From: Hemerocallis citrina
Taxonomy: Eukaryota > Streptophyta > Magnoliopsida > Asparagales > Asphodelaceae
Assembly: GCA_017893485.1 (NCBI GenBank)
Contig: CM030364.1
Location: 206,385,384 to 206,449,383 of the forward strand
Direction of reading: 5' to 3'
Length of the DNA: 64,000 nt
Below are positions 45,101-57,100 of this stretch, piece by piece. The position numbers were made by a program, and so were the translations under genes. The notes under the pieces are model-generated. The model did not search any database and had not been told where the DNA came from. It worked only from the letters and a program-made list of their open reading frames with translations. Each line of letters opens with the position of its first letter. Position 1 is the stretch's first letter.

Positions 45101-48100
45101 AATAGGTTTGGGTTAGGACGTGTTCGGGCTTGAAACCACTCGATGAACACTAAGGCTGCAAACGAGCTGAGTCGAGCCGAGTATCTTGAGGCTCGAGCTC
45201 AGCTCGTTAAGCAATCGAGCTCAGTTTCGAGCTCGAGCTCGTTTCGAGCCGAGCTTTGACCGAGTTCGAGCCGAGTAGCTCGCGAGCTTAGCCTAATAAT
45301 CACAAAAAGCCCAAGCCCGACCTCGGCTTGTTAAGCTATCGAGCTTGATTTCGAGCTCGAGCTCGGTTTGAGCTCATCTCGCGTCGAGCTTTGACCAAGC
45401 TTTGATCGAGCTCAAGCCGAGTAGCTCGCGAGTAGCTCAGATCGTTTGCAACCCTAATGAACACCCCTAACATAACTCGGTAACAAATGTTCTAATTCCA
45501 TATTACTCACAAATCACTAATTGACAAATTCCGAAACTGATCAATCCAGACCTGAATTGCAGCATAATGAAATTTTGATCAATTGATCCAACTTTCAAGA
45601 AAGGATCCAAACTGGAAGCGTTCTCTAAAAGTAGTCGTTCTATACTTGCGTTCTTCTTGACCATTCGACCTAATATTTTTCTTAAAAATTGGTTCAGTTG
45701 ATCAAAATTTCGAGTTTCAAAGAATAAACCCATTTCAAAACAAATATTATGTGAAAAAAGCTAAATACTCCCTAATATTCTGCCAATCTTAATATATGGG
45801 GTGAGAGTGAGTGTGTAACGGGCTCGTTACAAGAAAGCTAAAAGGAAAAACCAACAGGATAACCATATATTACGCGAGGGAATAGACGGCAAAAAGGCAG
45901 TTTGCCTAAGGCTCTGTTTGGTTCAAAGGAGAGGAGGGGAGGAGAGGGATTTAATGAAGACTCTGTTTGGTTCAAAGGAGGGGAGGGGAGGGGAGGGAAA
46001 ATAATTATCTTCTTGTTTGGTTCACAAGGGGAGGGAATGGATTTTATAATAAAATTACTTTTATACCCTTAGCCACATGCTAGTAGGAACTTTATAATTT
46101 TAAATTTAGAGTCAATAGTTAGATGTTTCAGACATTAGTCTTTAAATATTTTTTTCTTTTTTTTGGAAGTGGGCCGTGACAGTCATCGTCTATTTTCTTC
46201 TTCTCTCTGTTTTCTTCATGCATGACACAGATTTTTCTTTCCAGTCAGTGCTACTTTAGATGAACATCGACCAATGTTGAAGAATAATTTCAAGAGGTTT
46301 CTTATTGTGTGAAAGAAGGATGTTCTGTAGCTTAAGCGGTACAAATTTCGTCATAGCTGTTGGACATCGATGGTTAACATCTGAGTCTCATATTGTCGTA
46401 CCAAGTTTGGAGGTGGTTCATGCATGGTAGGCTGAGTTTGACTCCTTGAATTTTAATGAAAATGGAAAAATAAGAACTATTCAAATAATTTTACATAGTA
46501 TATTCTGCTAAAGCAAGCATGACTTCAATTAATATTATAATAATCTAACTACACTTTTTCCCTGTCTGGTGAAGTGTTCTTCTAAGGCTTTGTTTGCTAC
46601 TGTATGTAGTTGTGTCATATATGCAAGGAGACAAAACTAATTAGACATAATCTCTCATATATGCAAGTTTGTAAGAAAAAACCCAAGAAGCAAAAACAGA
46701 GAGAGAAGGTTTTTTATTAGGATTTAGATTTAAAAGGACAATTTAGTCCATTCACATTTAAAAATTAGTCATAATTTCTCTCTCCTCCAAATCCCCCCAC
46801 TTTTGGAAGGAAGCCAAAATTGGCTCAGGAGGGGTGTTGCACCCCCCCCCCCCCATTTCTCTCCCCTCCCCTCCTAAAAAATGAACCAAACATGAAAAGT
46901 TTTTAAAAACCCTTCCCCTCCCCTCCCCTCCCCCCCATTTCCCTCCAACCAAACACTCCCTAAGGGATTCAGATCCTCTACTTTGCTAAAACTCCAGTGT
47001 GGCACTTGAGTATTTGTGGCCCTCCATCCTAGAATAAAATTGAATGGATGACCACAATTAATTAGGCACATTAGCATCATATTCGCATCCCTGAATTGAA
47101 GCTAATTAATTTACTTTCCAATTAAGTTTCAATTAACTCATAAATCTGTTTTTACATAATCAATCATAGGGAAGGTTTCTTTCTTAAAGAATGCCCTAAC
47201 CACAAAAATTTAGAATGCCCTGAATTTATTTCTTTATACATGGTGATAACCGTTAAACTCATTTTGCATTAGATTTGCAATATATTTCAAGGAATGTAAG
47301 ACATATGGAGTAATCTGATTTATTCAAAGACTTCTTCGTTGCTCATGAACTCTCACAACCATAAAGAATTATACTAGAAGAATAGAATGATAAGAGCAAA
47401 GCAAGTGTGTAGTTTAGGGTCTTTTTTTAAAGCATACTTTCCAAACATGCATAATATACATCCAATATTTTAGACTGAATGTGAAATCGATTTAGATAGA
47501 AACTAATGTAATAAGTATAAATGCATGATGAATACTCATATGAAAATTAATCAAGTTTACTAGATTTAAGGGGTGCTAATGGGGCCTAGTTAATTGTGGC
47601 TATCCATCCAACTTGATATAAGATGGAGGGCCACAATTATTCAAGGGTAGATACACTTGATTTTTGGCAGAGTAAACAAAGCAAGATCATGATCATTAAA
47701 TAATAAATGAAACATTGAATAAATTGTAACTTTAGTATTGGTTAGTAGAAAATTTATCGATATTTTCTATGGTAGAGTGAATTTCACTCAATAATCAATA
47801 TTAATGGTTGCAAGATAAGGGTATACCAAATTGCTCAATTAGGAAATACTTTATGGGAAATTATAACTAAACACAAATTTACAAATAAATAAAGTGATAA
47901 TTTGTTCAGATTTAATAGAAGTAATGAAAATTAGTCACAGGGAGAAGAAAAGATAAATCATAAATGGTTCAAAAAGATTAGAAACTTGTGTATATGGTTC
48001 AAGCGAAGGTGTGGAATTTTTTGCATGTCACTCGAAGTCCACGCCGTGTGACGAGGCCAAGCAAAGTTGTGGAATTTTTCACGTGTGGTTCGAAGTCCAC

Positions 48101-51100
48101 GCTGACAAGGTGAAGTGAAGTTATGGAATACTTCGTGTGTGGCTCAAAGTCCACGCCGAGAGATGAGCGCAGCAAAGTTGTGGAATACTTCGGTGTGACT
48201 CGAAGTCCACGCCGAGGAACCTGGCCAAGCTAAGTTGTGGAATACTTCGCGTGTGGCTCGAAGTTCATGCCGAGGGATGAGACCAAGCTTTGTGGAAGTC
48301 TGCTGAATACGGAATACTTGGAGGATTCTGCTGGGTACATTGTTTGGCAATGCGTGTACACATCACACGAGTTACCTAACGTCGTAACCACTGTATAAGC
48401 ATACGCACAACACGTGGTGGATTGATGTCAGCTAACGTCGTAACCACCGTATAAGCATGCGCACAGCATGTGAGTGGACTGACGTCACCGCTGGGAAAAT
48501 CGAGGCGTTCTTCCCTTATCAACTGTTGGATTAAATTGTATGGTTAGAATTGATTGTGGATATCGAGGAGTTCTTCACCCCGCTTATATATTCCCCCTCA
48601 TTTCATTCTATATGTTCTCTCTAGTTGCAGAATTTCTCTCTTTATAATTCTCTCAGGCAATCGGGAGCGTACTTTTCCGATTACATTTCTGGCAACAGAA
48701 CCAGGTAAAGTATATTAAATTATGTCAAGGGTTCAATCCAGTTCTTCAATCTCTACTTCTGGCCAAGACGAGCAAACCTCCTTGTCATCGTCAAGCTCCA
48801 CATCATCAGAGGAGGTTCAGAATGTTTCTTCCGAGTCTACTTCTTCAGAGGAAGTCCAAGAAATTGAACAAGTTGAAGTTAGATCATGTGACGAAGTAGA
48901 TGAGGAAGAGAACACTGCGGAGGAAGAGGTGGGAGAAGTGGAAGAGGAAGTGGAGGGAGAGATAGGAGAGGAGGAAGAGGATGGAGAAGGGGATGACGAA
49001 GTCGAGGGTCTGAAAGTCGAGGGCGGCACTTCATGTATGCCAACGAAACCGAAAGCAGAGCCCATCGAGTATATGCCAGCGGGTGGCTTTGAGACCCCGT
49101 GTCAATACGGATGTATCCGGACGACCTCTTGGACCTGATTCAGTTCATTATACAACATTCCTTGCCGAGTCGACAGAAAATCGAAGCTGACAAAATTGGG
49201 AATATACTGGTGAAGACTGACCTCCCTCAGATTCGGTCGTGCTATTATATTCCCCGAGAGTTCGAGTGGATTCTTGGTTCTGCATGTTTCCCTTAGATGC
49301 CTTCGTCTATTAGCTTAAGCTGCCTATGCACCCGTTCGTCAAAGTGATGCTGAATTGGGTCGGGGTGAGTCCGATGCTGTATGGGCCGAACTCTTGGAAA
49401 TAGCTCGTCAGCTTCATGCTTCTTTGTGAAGAAAAGGGGGTGCCTTTGAGGCTTAAGTATTTCTGAACGTGCCTTGGACTCCATACTGCTAGGGCGTAGT
49501 CACTTTTCCCCTCGACCAGGGAGGCAAGTGGTTCATGGTCATCTGGACTCAATCAAAGAGTGGAAGTCAAAGTACTTCACGGGACATTCCTACGAGATTG
49601 TCTTTCTTTATACCTAAGCATAAGGCTTCGATGTCGCTAACTTTACGGCAAAGGAGGACGAACTGGATCGGATCTTCATTGGGGGGAGCTTCGATGTCAC
49701 AGAACTTTACGGCAAAGGAGGAGGACGAACTGGATCGGATCTTCATTGGGGGGAGTGTGAGTTGGCCGAAAATGTCAGTGAGGCACCTAGGGAGGATTGG
49801 ACTGAGCCCTGTTGACCCTTGTATGTTTTTCGTTTCCGTTTTGCATCGAACTTTTTCCTTCATCCTCACAACTCATTCTTTCTTTTGCAGCCATGATCGA
49901 TGATAAGGAAATCAAGGCTAGGAGGGCCGTCTTGGCCAAGAAGAAGGTTGTGGAGCATTCAAAGAGTAAGAAGAGGGTCGTAGCCCCTGCTTCCGAGCGG
50001 ACTTCCGAGGGAAGTCTACGAAATCGAAGGTGCTGACGGTTGCTGGCACTCCCAGCTCGACCAAGGTGACCCTGAGCTCGGATAACCTCAAGGTTGCTGA
50101 GTAATCGAAGACTCTTGTATTCTTTAATTTCCGATTGTTGGAAAGATTGTAACAATATTCCGATAATGGGCTTAACTTGTCATTGGATAGATAGTGATTG
50201 GATGATCCAAAAGAGAATCATCTCATTTGGGGTTTTATTGTATCCTCATAGTGGACTAGTTATTGCAACACGTATTTTAGAAGTTTGTGATTTATATCAT
50301 ATTCGTAATAAAAATTTTACTATTAGTTTTAATAATGCATCTAACAACAATGCTTCGATTAGTACATTAGAAACACAATTAGCTCCTCCATATAATAAAA
50401 TTTTTCATGTTAGATGTGTCATATTTTAAATTTATGTGTACAAGATACAATGAAAGTAGCCTATTCATATATAGTTACAATTAGAAATTGTGTACATTTT
50501 ATTGCTTTGAGTGGTCCTATGCTTCAAGAATTTGGAGGAAAAATACACCTTTTAGAAAATTTTCTAAGATGTTAAACACTGATGGAACTCTACTTTCGAT
50601 TTACTAAATGTTGTTACTCAATACAAAGATATTATAAACGACTTTTGTCTTGCAAAAAACATGGAAAATTTTCGAAGACTCCCAATAATGGTATTTTGCC
50701 GAATCTTTATTTCAATATTTGGAACCTTTTAAAACTGCAACATTGAAGTTTTCTACATCTTATGATTCTACTTCTAGTAGTATTTTTATTTCAATAATTA
50801 CTATGATGCAAACTTTTTAAGACATAATTTCGGACTAATACATTAGTCATATTGTTGTTCCCGCTTATACTAAAATTTTGAAGTATTTTAATCATCCTCC
50901 TATGTTGTATTGTATTCCTACTGTTATGGATCCTCGTATCAAATTAGCGGGTACGAAAAATTTGATTGAAATATTTTTTTCTTTACTTCTTGAGATGATT
51001 CCGGATATGACTGTAATGAATTTTTTGCTAGCTTTGAATCGACATTGAATAACTTGTATGATTATTATGATAGAACTTTTGCATCTAGTTATATAACTAG

Positions 51101-54100
51101 TATAATTACATCTTTTACTTCTAGTGATAAGGGTAAGAGTACATTAGAAAATGCCACTGCTAATTTACTTGTTCGTATTCAATCAAAAAACCTAGGACTA
51201 ATACACCTAATGAATTAAATTGGTATAATCAACAAGAAAGTGCAAATTCTAGTACTAAGATTGAAGTGCAACAATGGTGGAAAGACCATGAAAATCCTTT
51301 TCCTATTCTTTCACATATGGTTAGAGATCTACTAACTCCTGTCCCTACAATTGCTTCCGAAAGTGCTTTTCTACAAGTGACAGAGTTCTAACAGATTACA
51401 GAAATCGCTTGAAACCGGATTCATGAACAAGAAGTTAACGGATCTATCATTGTCTACGAGGATGCGTCGAACTTCGTGGTTCGCCAAACCGATACTGATT
51501 AGTAGGGCGTCGCAATGAAGAATTCAGACTCCCTTAAGGTCTTCGTGCGAGAACGAGACAGAGACCATGACCTCGATGAGGAGGGCAGTTGTGGACCGAG
51601 TTCACCTCTCGAACAAACGCCTTACAGGAAGAGTTGGAATCTCCCCCCATTGGTCCTCCATGTTTAGAGTGGAGGATGGTCATTCTTTCGAAGTTCTGAG
51701 GCTCAGGAGTCCATCTCCGGACGCTTATTAGGCCCCCCGAAGAGGGGGAGAAGTTCTATGTTCCTTTTGAGTAAATTTAGACAAGTAATTCCAAACACAG
51801 GTAATTCCAAATCCGAATTACCCAAAGTGAACCCACTCCCTTTTCTAACTCAAGATAATTATTGATCTCTTCTACAAATCCAGGATATAATAAGAATGCT
51901 AAATATAATGATTGGATGTTTAATAAATTTAATATTAGAAAATATCATACATTGTTTCCACTATTCTCCTTCACTGCTCTTCTTCCTTTTCTTTTCTTTT
52001 CTTTTCTTTTCATTTCTTTTTTTTCGGTGGCGGCACTCGAGAGGCAAGAAGGAAAAGAGGGGAAGAAAATATTCACAGGAGATTTGGAGCTAGGGAGGTG
52101 CTTATTTTCAAAATATCCTTTCTAAGCCTCTTTTACAAAATAGCCCTATACAATTGTCTTCTGCATAAATATTGAATTATTATGTGAGTGTTATTGTATG
52201 AATATTAATAATAATTGTGATGGTCAACTTAGTTCATATCATGATGCATTATCTTATATAGTTTATGTAGAGTTGCATGTACATGAGTGGTCTATGACAA
52301 TTGGTATATCGAGATGATTATACAAGTTATTATCTATTTATAATTTTATTCCTCGTGTTATGCATCCATGTTATATACCGGTTTATGAGTCAGAATTTTA
52401 AGTAACCCCTTATGGGCTCTCATGTGTCCACTCTGAGTGTTGAAAATTGCGCAATAAATTGTCCTTACCACGGACCGTAGTGGTGTTCCCTTGTCAACCG
52501 GGCTATTAAGTGTTGACCGCCCCTACCACGGACTGTAGTGGTGTTCCCTTGTAAACCGGGCTTGTAAGTGTTGACTGCATGAGAAGGGGGCATGCCTAAA
52601 TTCCTTGCATTCTATGTACTATTTTTATACTATTTGCATTAGTGTATGTTTGTGCATTAATATATTTAATTATTAATGCGGTATTTTATAAATTGCCGGC
52701 TACTTGTTATATTTATTCAATTACTTTTGGGCGTCAGCTCATTTTATTGTTAATACACTTTTTCAAATTAGTGCATCAAGATCGGGTGTTTAAAGAGAAT
52801 AAAAGATCAGCAAGCTTAAATATTTTGGGAATAAATTGTCGGATTTGGAAGATTGTTTAAATTGTTTTATTGAAATTGTAAGGAGACTTATTGCTTAAAA
52901 TATTTTAGTTAATTTTTTTGTAATAAATTATATACTTTTATTAGCCATTTGAGCTACTTTCTATTGTTGGAAGTTATTATCATAAGATTGTATAATTATT
53001 ATGCTATTGCAATGGTTAACATTGGTTTGGGGGCATTACAGAATGGTTTCAAAGTTATACCCCTAGATTTACAGTCTCATATTAGTTGGGAAGTGGGGTA
53101 TGAGTTAATATATATTAGTTTGCCAATGATCCAAGAGCACCTACTAAGCTATAGCACTTTTGATGAGGTTGTGCCCTGTGGTGGGACTGTGGTTAGGTTC
53201 TGTAGGGCCCGTGATGTTACGAATAGTATCAGAGCCGACTTTCACCGATGGCAGGGTCACAGTGGGCGTACACACTGGTGGGGCCAGGGGCAGTACACTA
53301 GCAGTAAGATCAGGTCAATACGCTGGTGGGACTAGAGTAATGGCATCTATGTGGACCACATCGGCCAGAAAGGAGGTCCTGGCTAGATGAAGGGCCCAAG
53401 CTTAGTGAAGATGCTAAGTTCAAAGCAAGGGTGATTGTAATACCCTAGATTTACATAGTCCCATATTGGTTGGGAAGTAGGGTATGAGTTATTATATATT
53501 AGATTGCCAAGGATCCAAGAGCACTTACTAAGCTATAATACTTTTGGTTAGGCTGTGCCCTGTGGTGAGGCCGTGGTTAGATCTTGTAGGGCCCGAGATG
53601 ATACGAAAAAAATCTCGTCTTTCAGTGTCTGACAATTACCAGTCTCGTGTCCATGGTCTCGATGAAACCGGCAGTAGAACATTCAGTCTGTTGTTCCCAG
53701 TGTTCGTCCGAGGTGGGTGTCGGATCAGCCCCTCTGCTTCCACTTCCATGAGGATGTCGGAGACACTTGCATTGAGCGGTGTGAACTTCTTAAACTGGGG
53801 TAACAGGGGAGAACGTCTCTGTCCAAAGTCATCATTCTGAGTCTTCTTAGGGGCCTCTGAGCTACCAATTTTCCTCTTCCCCTTGGAGGGGGATTCCTTT
53901 CGGGCCTCCAAGACGCAAGGCCTCCTCGGCTTGGATGTATTTCTCACAACATATGAGGAGGTCAAGAAAGTCCAAGGGAGACTTTTTAGCCAGCAAGGTC
54001 TTCAAGAGTTCGTGTTGAATGTTGTGCCTAAAGGAAGCTACCGCGGCCCCGACATCAAGAAAAGAGATGGACATGGCCTCTGCAGTAAACCTCTGAACGA

Positions 54101-57100
54101 AGTCTCGGAGGGACTCACCGTCCTATTTCAAATCGACCAGGGAGGCACTCGTCTTTTCGGCCTTATGGTTAGTCACAAAATAGGCGAGGAAGCACTCCTC
54201 GAGCTGGTCGAAAAAAGAAGATAGTTTGGGGCTAGTTGGGAATACCACTCTCACGCGGAGCCCTGCAGTGTGGCGGGAAACACGCAGCAGAGCAGGGCAT
54301 CTGAAGCACAGAAAATCATCATGAGGATCTTGAACCCCTTAATGTGATCAGTTGGGTCTGACTCCCCGTTGTAGGTCTCGAACTTGGAGGGCTTGAAGCT
54401 CCGCTGGATCGGGGCTTCGAGGATGTAGGAGAAGGGTGGTCGAACCGGGCAGTATCCCGTATTGGACCATTTCTCATCATCACCTATTTGAACGAACCGG
54501 TCCTCCATTTCATACAGTCGCTTCAGGACTGCGTCTTCTCATCCCTCAGATCAGGTCGACCCGTAAGACTCCTCGTTGTCAGTTCTTTCGATGCGCAGAT
54601 TGTCCAAATAGTAGTCATCTCTGGCTCCCCCTCCGAGAGCTTGAAGGACCTCGTTCCGGAATTCCTGGAACTCGGCTCGGGTTATGTGGCCTTCCTCTTC
54701 CTAGCAGCCATGCGGGGCTCGCCGATCTCTCAAAGGGAGGCGTCACTCCTCCCACCCATATGAGTGACGGTTGCGGCTCGACTACTGATCCGAGGATCAT
54801 TCACCGTTTTTGGAGCTGTTAATGTGATGGCGAAGGTCCTCATTCTGCTGATTGTTAATAAGATTTCGGAGGTTCGAATCTGCTGGGAGTTCGGCCCTTC
54901 GCGTGATCGAACGAGAAGCGCTTGGAGCTGGCCCCTATTGACGTTCGACTCGCGGCTGTTGCGACCCTTAAGTAGTCAATCGGCTACGGGATGGACGAAC
55001 TGGGGGAGGCAGGAGATCCACCTGACGCCCAGCGGTAATTGTCTTCCTAGCCTTAAGGGCCATGGGAGACGAAAGCGAATAAGGCGGCATCTGAAGCTTC
55101 CCACAGGCGGTGCCAATCTAATGCTGCTGATTTCTGGTGTGGAAACAACAGATGATGAGTTCTTGTATTTGGTAAAAATCTCAGGTCTCTGTCGTCGATA
55201 TGATCTTGATAAAAGGCCAAATTTGACTGGAATTTGTGGATCTTGTGGTGGTTGTGTTGGTTGTTGGCCGCCGAAAACCTGTAAAAAGCCTGAAACATGG
55301 GAGTTTTTCCGGCGAAAGGCCCTCCGACGATCAAGTCAATAACCAGAGGAGGGGGTGTCAGTATTTATCGGCAAGGAAGGTGAGTAATTATCGGGTGGAC
55401 ACCGTAACTGGTGAGGACTCCCTCCTTGGGCTGACCCAAAGTCGTGGGCCTATAAGTGGCCCAAGTGAATTGTGGGCCTGCAGTCGTTGTGAGAGTACAG
55501 CTGGGCCTTCCGAACCTCCGAGATTCACACAATGATCAAACAGTTCAGATCGACTGCGCTTTTAATCCATATCAGACCGAGCAGATTGTGGGCTTGCAGT
55601 CATTGTGAGAGTGCAGTTTGGCATTTCGAACTTTCAAGATTCGCACAAGGATCAAACGGTTCAGATCGACTATGCTTTTTACCCATATCAGTCATTATTT
55701 GTTTCAACAAAATCTCCAATAAGACTTTCTTTCGAATAAAACTATATTTGTAAATTGTCATAACTAAAGTGAAGACACTAATTAATTATTGATTACAATC
55801 ATCAATTAATGGTTGGTTAGTTGGTTGGCTTTTATCATGGCTAAACAGAGTGGTTGAGAACAACTGTAAGCGTATCAGCCCCCTCGCCTCCCTACCTCCC
55901 CACAGAAACACACATAATATGTTCATTATACATAAATTGAACAAAATAAAAATAAAATAAAATTATGGAACTGTTTTTTTTGATGAATAAATTATGGAAC
56001 TGTTAAGATTTAATATTTTAAATCAATCTACAAATAGTATAATTTAACTTTTAATATATAAGTGAAATAGAGACGAAATAATGTGTACAACCACAACCAT
56101 GCAAAATGAAAATTCATAGATATGAAATTAATGGTAGAGTAATAAAACTTTTATAATAAACCTTTATAATTTTTGGCTGTATAAACTCATTATACTTGAT
56201 GACCAGTTATAAACAATAAAATTAGGGTTACAAAAACTAAAACGGATCAAAACAGCCAGGCACCATTGGATTTCTTTCCGTTTAAACGGGGTGTAATCGA
56301 AAAAAACAGATTTTCGTTGTATTATAATATTTTTAAAATAGAGACCATGAAGGAGAAATATATAAAAATCTAGAAATAAAGGGGATAATAATTAATGTGT
56401 CAAATATTAAGGATCTCATAACATAGAGCATATCATAAGCGCAAATAAATATAAATTTGATAGTTCATTATTAAATTAAGAAAACTTGCAAAGTGTAATG
56501 TGTCGGAAAAAACTCTTATCAACTTTCTCTATCAATTCATTCGGTTTGATATATAATGGTCTAGTTTTAATAGAATTATTTGATTAAAATTCAAAACCCA
56601 ACACTAAAAACGACAATTTTTTAAAATCCGCTCAAACCGAACCTGTTAATACCCATTTAACCCATTTTTACTCGTGTTTGTCCAATTATTTAACAAAAAT
56701 GTAGGAAAGCATTCTCAACCACTGTTTTTCCACAAATGAAATGGTAGACCCAAAATTCATTTAAACTGTTTTTATAGGTTTTCAGTACACTAATAAAGAT
56801 GAGACAAAAGGCTGAACAACTTCCTACGAGAGAATAGAACTAAACTAATTCTTAAAACGATAAAAATCCTTAAATTGACACCATAGCTACCTAACAAAGT
56901 AATTATTAAGTTCATGGTGTAAATTTAACCCTAGATAGAGAATTTTTCAAGAATGTTAAAGAATTAAGTTTACCAACAAGTAGTACCGATTAAGTTAGAA
57001 ATTAAAACTAGTAACTGTTTTGATGGATTTTTACGAAATTGAATGAGTTAACAGTCCCTATTAAAGATTCAAGCCTAAAACTCAATGATCATAGTTAAGT

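Larger units (their letters stand above)
43419..45469. mobile_element. hAT element carrying foreign fragments
   Basis: It is flanked by perfect 8-bp duplications acataact (43,411-43,418 and 45,470-45,477). Ends are tgggggtgttcg and cgatgaacacccc-ta, inverted repeats of the T(A/G)GGGGTG type. No transposase is visible. Inside are a Tat protease fragment, a tandem duplication, and sequence of unknown origin at 44,500-44,950. A 306-bp hAT MITE has landed inside its right terminal repeat; without that and its duplication the element is about 1,737 bp. Confidence 0.8.
48005..55690 (-). mobile_element. degraded second Tat element
   Basis: In the same order as the intact Tat element, though reduced: tandem repeats, antisense gene, a protease/gag piece, gag, primer site and 5' LTR. 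Pol is absent; a hAT transposase relic occupies its place. A further insertion (51,776-53,615) splits gag. The left LTR is not found, so the left edge is approximate. Its sense strand is the DCL1 sense strand. Confidence 0.8.

Noticed and set aside
46758..47080. Gly-rich proteins in the MITE
   Set aside because: They are low-complexity readings of the G-rich/C-rich arms.
48817..49065. Ser-rich minus-strand frame
   Set aside because: It is a shadow of the acidic GAR-codon stretch in the antisense gene.
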